Of a stretch of 64,000 nucleotides of DNA, positions 21,500-34,300 are shown one piece after another. The position numbers and the translations under genes were made by a program. This DNA comes from Leuctra nigra (Eukaryota; Arthropoda; Insecta; Plecoptera; Leuctridae): positions 30,265,910-30,329,909 of the forward strand of contig OW203769.1 in NCBI GenBank assembly GCA_934045905.1. The letters are read 5' to 3'. The notes under the pieces are model-generated. The model did no database searches. It had not been told where the DNA came from and saw nothing but the letters and a program-made list of their open reading frames with translations. Each line of letters starts with the position of its first letter. The first letter of the stretch is position 1.

Positions 21500-24400
21500 A
21501 ATGTAATTATTTTTATTTTGAATGATTATCCGGTAATACATACCTACTTACATAAATAATCAAAGAAAAACTAATGACAAATTTTCCACTATGTATCACA
21601 AGACAACAATAATAATGAGCAGAATTTATTTGTAGACTAAAATTGTATGATATAAGTTAGCTAAATTTTAAATTGCTTATTTTATTAACAGTTTAATAAT
21701 ATTATTATATAATAAAAGTGAATTTCTACAAAACCTAGGTAAATAGTAAATACTAAAATACTGAATATCCTGTGCCATAGATTTGGGAAGAGGTGTGAGT
21801 GTGACTCAACTGCAGATTGTGCACCTCACAGTAAAACTCCGAAATTGATTCGGAAATATGTCAAATAAACTACAAACTGATTGAGACAAAAAATTAACAC
21901 TTCTGTAAACTCTCTATTCAAGAATATGATTGATTACCTAATTGATGTGGAATCCCGAATCTAAGATATTTTATTACATTATACATGCCTAAGATGATTG
22001 GTCTGAAAAATATAGATAATTTGATATCAATTAGATACTATTTCATTACCAAGCGATTCAGTGGCAAGACATAATTGCCGCAGCTCTTATTTACCTACTT
22101 TAAAATTTGATTAATACTTTTTGTTTACAATTGTTAAGTTAGCTGCGATAGAAAGCTTTACTTTTATTGAGTTCAGTTAATTTACCAACTCGATTTTAAT
22201 ATGTTGAAACATTTACCGTTTAGCAGTTAGCATTATTATATTTTTATTTAGCTTGTTATTTATTATTTAATGATTTTTAAAAAATATTACTAGGTTAGGT
22301 AGGTTTACCGTATTAACTCGTATATAAAATGCAAGTATTGAACATTGTAAATTTAAATTAAAAGTGCCAACTTCAGTGTGAAAAAGATTTTACTATTCTG
22401 GGATTCATACCCATCATATTTCACATTTGAACATTTTTAATAATAAAAAATGCACCTACTACATCATACTCATGCAATCCCAGAATATTTCATTTTCATG
22501 TTTTCTTTCATGAACTTCAAGTAGGTATATTTTCAATTACAATGCTCAAATCATGAATGTATATTCCGCTGGTGCATCTAATATTCGAGTAAATACGGTG
22601 TAGGTATTAAGCGTAAATAAATGTTCAAATTGACTATAAGTTCGACTGTACGAGTTTCATACACATTTAGATCTGTACAAATATACCTCTTAAAGATGAG
22701 ATCTTGCTCTGTAGATGCAAAAAATTCAACAAGCGTTATATTACGGTAATATATGTCGTATAATCTAATTTGCGTGGAATGAGTTGGAGCAAAACGTCCG
22801 GTACTTCGATGTGCAGTGAGGTAACTACGTATTGTGTGTATCGCAGTGGGTGAGTGAGCAAATCGGAAAACAAATTCAACGCTGTCAACGAGAACTACAA
22901 TACTGCAGTAGGTACAACAAATTAACGTCTATGTGACTGTGAGTTGGAGTGTTAAAGAAACTTTAACTTTGAGATGTTTCTGATTCCTTATAATTTCATT
23001 CCAATTATATTTTCCATTGATTTTATTTACTAATTGATCAGCTTGGTGACATTCAATTTTGAATTCGAAAACAGAATCCCCAAAAAGAAGTGGGGTGACA
23101 CTACTGTATTGATAGCTCTAATTAAAAATTAATGCTTGCTCACTCAATAATTAAGCTAGGTATTTTGTATGGTCATTTTCATGGATTTGAAATCTAACAT
23201 AGATCAACATGCCACAATATGCGTGGTGTTGTTATTGCTTTTCGGTTTCCTCGGCCGACATTGGTGTGAGTTTCTACTTTGCGTCGGCCGCGAACTTGCT
23301 CGCGATAAGGCGTTGCGTCCGCGATGTGCAAACAAAAGTAGCAAGTCGACTATAGGGAAGTTTCGTGACTAGATTACCTACAGTATATATAATGCAAAGA
23401 GTTCGTATCTCAGAAACCAAACATGCTATGGCCCAAGTAAAATAAAGTTCACTATATACTTTATAGATGGCTGCGTTTCATTGGCTGTTGTCAAGGTTTC
23501 AGCAATAAATCCTACCGCTTATACCTAGATCACACCACGACAGGGGTCAACAACATCCCAAAAATTAATAAACTAGATATTAATTGGAGCAATCAAATAT
23601 ACACCAAAAATTATAAATTTAATAAGGTACTAGTTTATTTTCATATTTGGTCCGTTGTTGCCCCGCAGGGCGTTTTTTTCCAAAGATTTTCAGCACTTTA
23701 AAAGTGATTCTTGGACTCTAAAATGAACACACTGAATCAAATAACCTTTCAATTATTGTTGCCCTGCAGGACGACTTTTTTTTTAGAATTTCAAATTTTT
23801 GATCCCAGATTTAAATTAAAAAGAGCCATTTAAGAACCACCAAGGAGCCGCAGGTTGACGACCCCTGCACTATGACTTTCAACTGCCAACTGCAGTTGAA
23901 ATCTCAATCTCAGTTGAAAACCAGTGTAAACTGAACGCGATCGAGTTCAACAATTGAGATTTTCAACTGCAGTTGACCAAAGCGCTTTTCAGCTGCAGTT
24001 GAAAATCATAGTGTGAAGAAGGTCTTCCTTCATCGGGACATTGTAGTGTGACATTCAAAAGTTCCAGCCAAGTCCCCAAGCTGGTATGGGAACCGGTATG
24101 CAAAAGAGTATTCTAGGGTTTTATTACCTAGATCCCTGGATTTATCTCTACGATTTATTTCCTTGGTGTTTCATTGTTGAAAATTTAAAAATAAGTACCC
24201 ACGGGAGTTCACTATTCCAAATCTTTTGAAACCCTTTGATTTATTAAGCTACCTCTGAGAAGTTACTTGGCTTGTGAGACTGACACTGATAACTTAAAAT
24301 GTTGTCTTAAAGGAATCTTTAAAATGTTGTTCTTTAGCAAGTTCAAATGTCATTGCCCATCATTCTTTTTGGAAAAAAGGCACGACATATTCAGAACTAT

Positions 24401-25332
24401 GAATCAATGTTACCATGGTGATGACTTTGTCACCAAGGTATAACAAAGTGTGACATCAAATTAATATTTACTGATGTAAAATTAGAAAAATTCTGTCCAT
24501 TTTGTTCATCGATTATTCTTCGAAAACAATTAATCCCACAACTAAAGTACAATTTTTCATAATACAACCATTATTCCTGAATCTAACTTACACGAAACAT
24601 CCCTATCGTCTCCAGGTTGAAGTACTGTGCGTATGCGAATGCTGTTTGTGGAGAGCATTGCCATGAATGTTATCAAGCCGGCGATAAGTTTGTGGTTGTG
24701 TTACGCAAACGATGATTCGTGAAATTAAGAGATCGGAATGTGACGCCGCCACATGACTGTTATAAACAATCGGCTGAACACAAGAAAATATTTGCACTGG
24801 CTTGAGCAAAGTAACTTAGCTAAGATGAAACCTAGATCTGTTGGCAAGGGCTGCCGAATGTAGGATATTCATAGTTCATTCCTTATTGAAGGAACAAAAA
24901 TCATATCTCAAATCTGTAATTGGTCAATGAACAGTCACTCAAGGTCAGACCATAAGAGCAGTGGAACTAAATCTACGTTAAAATGCTCCATTCAATGAAT
25001 ATTTATATGTTTATAGGACAATTTTAAATTGTTAAAAGTGGACTTAAAAGTAAAAAAATTTACCCAATTGGCTTCACCGGACTTTAGAGTGTACTACTTT
25101 TGTTGACTTAATATTTGTAATAGTAAAAACACACAGTTCTGTTAAGAAATGGAGCATTTTATGTAGATTCCACTTCATATTTATGAGAATTGGATTCGTG
25201 AGGTAAAAATTTGTAAACGTAATAAAAATTAGTGTTGAAATTCTTCAAACCCAAGCTCAGTCCCCACCGTAATGAATGTTAACTGATGTCCGATCTGAAC
25301 GAATGGCAGCCCTTGCGTTCACATCGCGGCGA
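21500..25332. other. Intergenic region between convergent Nepro and RAP1GDS1
   Basis: AT-rich, with no supported gene. It holds a nested repeat pair (23542-24018) and a decayed copy of the AGGCCCGG MITE near 23430-23530. The RAP1GDS1 3' UTR must lie in its right part. An open frame at 23169-23372 shows no recognisable protein. Confidence 0.6.
23542..23867. mobile_element. hAT-like element (CAGGGGTC ends) nested in a CAACTGCAGTTG-rich foldback MITE
   Basis: Ends CAGGGGTCAACAACA and (inverted) TTGACGACCCCTG. The flanking octamers CACCACGA and CACTATGA match at 6 of 8 bases, a plausible worn duplication. The outer MITE resumes at 23868 with CACTATGACTTTCAACTGCC and ends near 24018 with GCAGTTGAAAATCATAGTGT. 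The hAT-like element is therefore inserted near the left end of the MITE. Confidence 0.6.
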
Positions 25333-28300
25333 CTATGGCGCCTGCAGCTCCGCCGCCAGCCGTCGGATGTCGTCGCGGATGTCGGCCAGCTCCTCGCGGT
25401 CGACCAGCGGTGTGAGGCCGGCGCTCAGCTCCCGCTCCACCAGGTGCCGCTTCAGGCTCGCTGCAAGCAACACACACACACACAATATTAGGGCAAATAT
25501 TAAGAAGACGTTAGTAGAGACCGGTATTTAGCACAATCACCTCATTTTTCAAAGTCAAATATTATCCTGGACGCACCAAATGGGTAACAAAACATCAATT
25601 TACCTCCATTTTTAAGCTAAATATGATCGTGCCAACAAAATGTCCGTCCTTGGAGAAAACTTAAATTTGTAGCATTGCTGATAAAGTTCGTTCACGATAA
25701 GAATATCACTGACGTTTTAGTCGATCACGTCGTTCATTGGTCAGTCACTTGAACACTGCCCTGTCAATGGCAAGACTTTCTTCTTTGTATTATTGAAATT
25801 GTATAAATTATGTCAAATACACAATTTTTAATAGTAGTAAATATTATAAAAATTCAATAAAATTGATTCATTTTTATCTACAGCCGTATTATACACATTT
25901 TTTGATTATTATATTGATATTTACATGTTTAGGTATACGTTCACTTGACTACGGTAGTACACGCCGCCATTACGGCTTGCAATTCTAATCGTGAATGAAC
26001 TTTAGCTAGGAAGATAGCTGGTTGATAGTGATATATTTATAATGCACGATTATGCCACAGCCCACTGGATTCATCAAAGTTAACATAAACAAAACCGAGA
26101 TTTTCGTGTCACTTCAACCATTGACAATCAAAACTGGGGGATAAGCAAATCGTTTACTTTTCACGGCACGACGGTTGTAGTCAAAGCCAAAATGCCGCAT
26201 GCGAATCACAACACGTCAAGAGAAGGAGGGGGCGGGACTTCCGTAGCAACTTGTTCCAGAGATGCGAATGAATTAAACCAAACTACTTTACCTAAATACT
26301 CAATCTCACAAAACATGTGAGCAATACCTTCTTAGATGATTGAAAAGTGTACTAGACATGGTCTACTGAGTTTTCATAACGGAAATAAGTTTGTATGCTG
26401 TAATGATCCTATCATAATGATTGTATCCATGCATTATGTAAGATTTAAATATAGCCGCCACAGATCGGTTTAGCAGGCTGTGGGACCGCAAGCGGGAGTC
26501 GAGAACGACCGGACAGTCAGTCAGTCAAGGACAGCCATTGAACATGGACGACTCTGTATGTATCTTTATTAAATAAAGAAGTGAACCCACAAATATGGTT
26601 TATTAATTATCCTGCATAGTATTTGTGGTCAACCTAGTTCGAAGAACATTACATGGTGATCAGAAGTGGTGTCTGAATCTAAATCGCACGTGAAACGTTG
26701 CAGAGCGCAAAGCCAACGCCTAGATTAGGTAAACGGCAAGCATCAAGATGGCCGCATCAGCACGAAAATTACCTGAACTCGAACTCACCGGGAACGTTAG
26801 TGAAAAGTGGAAGCTGTGGAAGCAGAAATTTGAAATTTACATGCGCGTGACGAAAGGTTACAAGGAAGATCCTGAGGATCAAGTTGCCACATTACTGAAT
26901 GCAATTGGTGACGAAGCACTTACAGTTTTCAACACGTTCGAGCTGCGGGGAGTGGACAAGAAAGATCTAAACAAAGTGCTGCAAAAGTTTGACGAATTCT
27001 GTACCCCAAGAAAGAATCTGATTTACGAACAGAGCATATTCTTCACACGGTCGCAGCTTGATGGTGAGACCGTTGATCAGTTCATAACTCAACTGAAGCG
27101 TTTAGCAGGGTCCTGTGAATTTGGCCCACAGATGAAGCAAATGCTAACACTACGGCTTGTGTTGGGAATCGCGGACAAGGGGTTAAAGGAACGTCTACTC
27201 AGGGTTAATGACCTGACTTTAGAGAAAGCAGCAGACATCTGCAGGGCTGCGGAGGCTAGCAAGTTGCAGGCGATGGCGATTGAAGAAAAAGTACCTGTGG
27301 AGACACTCAAAGAAGAATCTGTGCAAGCAGTTGTGCAAAGAAAGAAGTCTGACAGCTACCATAGCATGAAGAATTTTCCGAAGAAAGAGGAAAGAAACGG
27401 CACGAAGAATTTTCCGAAGAAAGAGGAAAAGCAGGAGAAGAAATCCTACGACTGCAAGAAATGCGGTTATCACCATGCGACTCTGAAGTGTCCAGCCTAC
27501 GGGAAGACGTGTCTACGCTGCAAAGAAGAAAATCACTTTGCAAAGATGTGCAAGCAACGAAGAATTGCAGAATTTGAAGTGGCACCAGATGAAGACTCAT
27601 CTGAAGATGAGAACAATTCAACACTGTACATCTCAACACTCACCGCCAAAAGCGTGAATGCTGTGAAGAAGACAGAAGATCTTGCCAGAGCATGGATTGT
27701 AGATGTCAATGTTGGTGGACAGAACGTCAAGATGAAAGTCGACACTGGTGCGGAGGTAAGCTGTTTGCCATTGACTTTATTTAAACAATTTAAAGGCAGG
27801 CTTCAGAAAACTTCCACGGTACTGGTAGCTTTTGGGAACCAGAAGATCAAACCAGCAGGAACTGCTAAGGTTCATTGTATTAAAAGTAGCTGCATTAAAG
27901 GAGTAAAACAAGTCGTGAAATTCATGATTGTTGATGAAGAGTTCATGCCACTACTGGGACTGCCGGATTGTGTCAGTTTGGGGTTTGTCAAAATGATTAA
28001 TCACATAGAAACATCTAGCAAAACCAGGCAACAGATCATCGCAGAAAATCCTCAAGTCTTCAAAGGTCTCGGGTGCATGCCGGGAACGTATTCGATTGCA
28101 GTGGATGCCAACTGTCGTCCAGTCGTCCAACCATCCCGGAAGGTGCCTATCGCTCTTCGAGACAAACTGAAGAAGGCGCTGAACGACCTGGAGGAAAGCC
28201 AGGTGATCAGGAAAGTGACAAAACCTACTGACTGGGTAAGTAACCTAGTGATTACGGAAAAGAAAAATAAATCTTTACGGCTGTGCTTGGACCCTATTGA

Positions 28301-31300
28301 TCTGAACAAAGCCATCAAGAGGGAGCATTATCCATTTCCATCTGCGGAAGAGGTCCAGGCTCAACTACAAGGCATGAACGTGTTCTCGATCCTTGACATG
28401 CGAGATGGATTTTGGCAGGTCAGTCTCGATGATGACAGTGCTGACCTGTGCACATTTAATTCACCTTTTGGGAGATATCAGTTCCTCAGGATGCCTTTCG
28501 GAATTAAATCAGCTCCAGAAATCTTTCAAAGAAAGAACACCGAGAACTTTGGGCACATCAAAGGTGTTCAAGTCATATTTGATGATATTATTGTCGCAGG
28601 AGCAACCATCGCAGATCACGACAAAGCACTTCAGGAACTACTAGAACGAGCCGAAGAACTCAACATCAGGTTCAACCCGGACAAGTTCCAGTTTCAGGTA
28701 CGAGAAGTACGCTATCTTGGACATGTTATGTCTAGTGAGGGAATGAAGACAGATCCAGAACGTGTCAGAGCAATTGTAGAGCTTCCGACTCCTACCAACG
28801 TAACAGAGCTAAGACGGTTTATGGGAATGGTTAATTATGTAGGGCAATTTATTCCCAATCTATCATCAATTACGGCTCCGATTCGCATGCTGCTGAAGAA
28901 GGATGTCAACTGGGAATGGAATCGTGAGCAAATGAAGGCTGAGTCGGAGGTGAAGAGTCTTTTATCATCTGCTCCTGTTTTAGCATACTATGACAGCTCC
29001 AAGCCTTTAATCCTACAAGTAGATGCCTCGAAAAGCGGATTAGGAGCTTGCCTTCTGCAGGAGGGCCGACCGGTGGCTTATGCATCGCGTAGTATGACCG
29101 AGACAGAAATTCAGTACGCTCAGATTGAGAAGGAACTTCTAGGCATTGTGTATGGAGTAGAAAAATTTCACTATTATGTCTATGGTAGAGCAACCATCGT
29201 GCAAACAGACCACAAACCGTTGGTCTCTATCATGTCAAAGCAAATCAACAAGGTTTCGCCGCGGCTGCAAAGGCTCCAGTTGAAATTAGTAAAATACGAT
29301 CTGGATATTCACTATATTCCAGGTTCTCAGATGTATATGGCTGACACACTTTCCAGAGCATACTTACCTGAGACAGGAAACGTGGACCCCGAGATGGAAG
29401 TTACTGTTCACAGTGTGTCTAAACATCTGGCAATGTCGGAAGAGAAGAGGACGGAATTCCGAGAAGCCACAGCAGAGTACGATGTAGCCAACGCACTGAA
29501 GGAACTACACAAGAATGGATGGCCGGAGCATAAATGGCAGATCCCGAGCTGCGTGAAACCATACTGGTCCCTAAAGGAAGAAATCACGGTAGATGACGGT
29601 CTTATCTTCTTTGGTGATCGAGTTTTGGTGCCTCCCTGTCTCCGTCGTCGAATGTTAGAATTGCTTCACGAGGGACATATGGGAATTGAGAAGACCAAGA
29701 ATCGTGGACGTCAATTACTGTTCTGGTTAGGAATGAGCAAAGACATAGACGAGCTAGTGCGTAAGTGCAGTACATGTGAACATTTCCGTGACAAGAATGC
29801 CAAGGAACCTCTGCACCCCCATCCGATACCCAATCGGCGATGGGAGGTTATAGCAGCGGATGTACTGGAGTTCAAGGGAAAATCATACTTGGTGGTCAAG
29901 GATTATTACTCGAAATGGCTTGAGTTCATGGAACTGCAAAACAAAACTGCAAAAGAATTAATCAATAAGATGAAAGCTATATTTTCCAGGAATGGTATTC
30001 CAGCCAGACTTGTTTCGGACAACATGCCATTTAGCAGTGCCGAATTTCGCACATTCGCCAAAGACTGGAACTTTGAATCCATCACGTCCAGTCCACGGTA
30101 CCCACAGAGCAACGGGATGGCAGAGAACGGTGTCAAGATCGCCAAACGTATGTTGAAAAAGTCCTATCACTCCGGAACCGATATCTATATTTCCCTGTTA
30201 GAGTACCGAAACACTCCGATTACTGGATTATCATACTCTCCAGCTCAACTCATGGTTAACTGTCAATTAAAATCCAAACTTCCTATTTCGAACCATTTAC
30301 TTGAACCAAAAATCCAAACTGATGTAAGACAACAGTTACAGCAAGTTCAAGACAAACAGAAATTGTTTTATGACAGGCGTGCAGTTCCTTTGCCTCAGTT
30401 AAAGGAAGGTGACCACGTGGTGTACCGTCACAATCAACTCTGGGAGCCGGCTATTGTGGACCGGACCTGTACCCAACCACGGTCGTATGTAATCAGACGA
30501 CCTGACGGCAGTGAGCTCCGGAGGAATCGGCGAGACCTCTCAAAATCCTTTGCCGACCATAAGGTAGAGACGGATACATTACCTGAAGACATACCCGACA
30601 CTACCCAGGAGCTTGAAATTCAGCCCGAGTTTGTGCCACCTGCCCCTGACAGTCCTCCACCTCAAATTCGACGAAGTGGAAGAGAAAGGAAGAAGCCCGA
30701 TAGACTCAAGGACTATGTGTAATATCATTCATGTGTGAATTTAAGCTTAGGTTGTGATTGTAACTTATTGTATTATTCAATGATTAAGGGTTCTTGCTTG
30801 GAAAAATTTGTATCTCAGTGTCGTGTAATTGATATTGTATGGTGTGATCATTTCCTTTATGGATTAGCACTTTGTTACAGACAGTCTGCTATCAGTATTA
30901 ATTTTTTAGTAGGAGGGAAGGTGTAATGATCCTATCATAATGATTGTATCCATGCATTATGTAAGATTTAAATATAGCCGCCACAGATCGGTTTAGCAGG
31001 CTGTGGGACCGCAAGCGGGAGTCGAGAACGACCGGACAGTCAGTCAGTCAAGGACAGCCATTGAACATGGACGACTCTGTATGTATCTTTATTAAATAAA
31101 GAAGTGAACCCACAAATATGGTTTATTAATTATCCTGCATAGTATTTGTGGTCAACCTAGTTCGAAGAACATTACAATGCTGTGTCAAATCTGACGGTTG
31201 CAGTGGCTGGATGCCCGGGAGGCGGGATCAGAGTATCACGCGATGGTTCAAATGAGAACCGTGCGTTATAGTGGTAATGGCATGGCAGTTTCATATCCCG

Positions 31301-34300
31301 GTACAGAGGTGTTAGTCAATGCTTCAACACTTGACTTTGCATTTAAGTCGACCATTTCATTTTCTCTGTCAAAGTAACTTCATTTGGGCATACAAAGGTA
31401 CCTACATCAAAGGATTAGCAGCAACGCGAAATGAATTCAAGCATACCACAACGCAGCAAACAGTTGTTCTTAGGAACAAGTTATTATTACGTATTTCTTT
31501 ATTCATATTTCTACTTTTTACACGGTGGCCATAGCGTTACAAGGCAATGTTCCCTACCCAAAGTTTCGTCGTTCTGCCGGCTAGTTGGCGCTACAGTCTA
31601 CTTCGGAGGCTTATTATCCATACACATTTTCCAGTTAAATATTCATTTGAGAAATGTGTTTTATCTATTATTTATACTAGCTTTGACACATTTCCCTACT
31701 CCTTACAGCCTCCATTTTCTCCCTCTTGTGATGTAATATGCAAGGAGGCAATTAAAGGTTACAGAGCAATAATTAGTTGAAAGTCAATGAGGGAATTTTT
31801 TTGGATACACGCAATAAACATTAAATAAAATTAAATATTTGGTGAAAAATAGTAGGTACATTTATTATAGGTAGGGTTGTGTAAGAAAAAAAAGAATTAT
31901 GAATGTACAACAAACAAAATATACTATTTTTCACCAATATTCAATTTCATGTACTGTTTAAATTGTGTGAAGGTATGCAAACATTTTCTCTCAATTACTC
32001 AACTACTTATTGCACCGTGCCCTTCAATCGGCCCGGCAACGGAGAGCTACTCACCCGACTTGCACAGCTGCTGCACGAGCGCCATCACGTTGGCGACCAC
32101 CTCCTTGGGCAGGCGGGCGGCGATTGCGCGCGTTAGTGCCGCGCCCACGTCGGCCTCCAGCAGGCGCGGCTCGGCGCCACAGGGCTGCACCGCCGCCAAC
32201 AGCGCCAGCGCCAGCAGCGCCTCGTTCTGCATGACAGCGTGCTCGGCAGTCACCATGGCGACGAGGCACTTGACGGCGCCGGCCCCGCACAACACGCTCA
32301 TCGCCTCCGCGTCTCTGCGCAGACACACGCCCGGTTACACCCGACATCATGAATAATGTCTCGTATTGAAATTCACACATCCAGCACCAGAATACTGCAG
32401 TTACATTCAGTTTTCATACTTATTTATTTATTTAATTTTACACAGCTTTGGAAATAAATTTCCGGTAGCTGGAGATGGAATTACATAAAATACACTTAGG
32501 AGTGTATTTAGGAGTACTTTAGGAGTATTTAGGAACACTTAGGAGTAACATTTCCTGGCAAGAAATGTTTCAAATGTTTGGAAAACAGAGGAAAGTTTTG
32601 GGCAGTGTACAATTTCTAATTCAACAAGTGTTGATAAGCTCTCTAGAATAACACATGGTCTTGAAAGTGGTCGCATAAGGGAAAAGGCAATAAATAACCT
32701 TTTATCATTTTTATGCCAGTAAATGGACATGGAAATTTTGTAAATGGACATTTTGAGAGTGTTTAAACGTTTACTAAACTACTCAAGTTTTCGCTATCAA
32801 TGCGCATGGATCCACTCACTTGCTATTCTTGATGAGCCAGGCCAGCAGGCGGTTAGCCTCGCCCTGCACTCCCGGATGGTCGTCGGTGCTGCACCAGGTG
32901 ACCAGCTTGCTGACCAGCGGACCCTTGCGCCCCAGCTCGCACGCCGCACTCTCTGCCAAGATATAACAATACACTCCGTCTTAATCTTAATCAGCTTCAC
33001 ATGCTTTGCTGTGAACTTCCACCTGTATATGTTTGTATTAGGAGTTATAACTATTTTCGTATGTTAGACGATCACTGGTTACCTGAAAGATAAATACGTA
33101 CAAAAAATGATTCCTAGTACATTGAAATCAAGTTTCAAAATTTTAAATTGTACTTAAAAAAAGATTTACAAAATAAGGTGTTGAGCGTCGCACTGTTCAC
33201 CAACTAGGTTATTCGAGCAAAAAAGCACAAGAATGCTTTTTAAAAAGGAAAATATTGGAGATACAGGACACCACAGACTTCCTAATGCCTCGTTCACGCC
33301 TTGATCAAGCTCTGATCAAAACAAGTGCAATCAAAATGCTGCTTTTGGTGAATAAACATCTACATTTCGCAAGAAGATGAATGAATGAGGAGCTACATTT
33401 CAAAAAGTAACTGGTGCAAAAACATTGAACAGAGATAAAGGTGATTTTCTATTGACATTCATTAGCATGGAAGAGTTACATATCCTGTGTTTACATAATT
33501 AATTACATTTTGGTTTAATGTGATTTTTACAAGTTCGAGTATCAGACATGATCAGACTGCGTAAACATGCATGTTCTCTTCATGTTTTTTTCACCTAACA
33601 GAAAGAAAACGCAAAATGAACAAGTTGCATTTTGAAATATAGCTCATGTGCTATAATGAAATATCAATGGAATGAATTAATTGAATGAATGAATTCGTAA
33701 TGAATTCCCTACCAATTATATTCGTTTGCCTGCACTTTTCTCCACTATCTTCCCACCCAATAGGGAGGTAAAGTTTTGATGGCGGCAAAATTCTTGGGTT
33801 TAGTAAAATGGCAGCCCATAAGAAATAACACGTACCTCAACTTCAACTCGACTTAACTGAGAAACCGCAGGTCTGATCACTAACAAAATCCACCTGTATT
33901 CGAATCAAACCTTCCTTTTCACTTTAAAACACTGTCCAGGACTCTGCATTATAACTAATTTAAACTATTCGATGTTAAAAACGAAGCAAATCACTACTCA
34001 ACCTACAGTGTTGCCGGTATAGTTCTATTTCCGTTTCCTGTTTTTTGAAGAAGTGGCGGTATTAAAATTTCAATATGGCTGTGCTACGAAAAAGTTGGGT
34101 TATTGCGTGACAAGGATGTACCGATATGGTTATATTTCCTAGAGAATATTTCAATATTATGTGTTTAAATAATTACCTTATCACTTCCAACCAACGTTTA
34201 CGCGTCTTCTCATCAGTGGGTAACCATAAAAGAAATACACGGAATTTAAATTAGAATTCTGACATTCAGACACACAACAATACCCCATCTTGATTCTTTT

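Larger units (their letters stand above)
26399..31176 (+). mobile_element. Complete LTR retrotransposon (Ty3/gypsy order) in RAP1GDS1 intron 11
   Basis: Two 255-bp LTRs (26399-26653 and 30922-31176) are identical by direct comparison. They start TGTAATG and end CATTACA. The duplicated target ATGC is at 26395-26398 and 31177-31180. A primer-binding-like site TGGTGATCAGAAGTGG starts directly after the 5' LTR (26654). A purine tract AGGAGGGAAGG (30911-30921) abuts the 3' LTR. One gag-pol frame fills the body, and no env-like frame follows. It is on the strand opposite to RAP1GDS1. Identical LTRs and an open frame point to a very recent insertion. Confidence 0.96.

Noticed and set aside
23169..23372. 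67-codon frame with hydrophobic start (VVLLLLFGFLG)
   Set aside because: No family resemblance, no splice or promoter support, and it lies in repeat-bearing intergenic DNA.
26748..30722. Retrovirus (errantivirus) reading of the LTR element
   Set aside because: No env-like frame exists between the end of pol and the 3' LTR; only about 200 bp lie between them.
31903..32380. Plus-strand frames over 32010-32356
   Set aside because: They are antisense to the RAP1GDS1 exon at 32314-32055, whose armadillo sequence and splice sites are clear.
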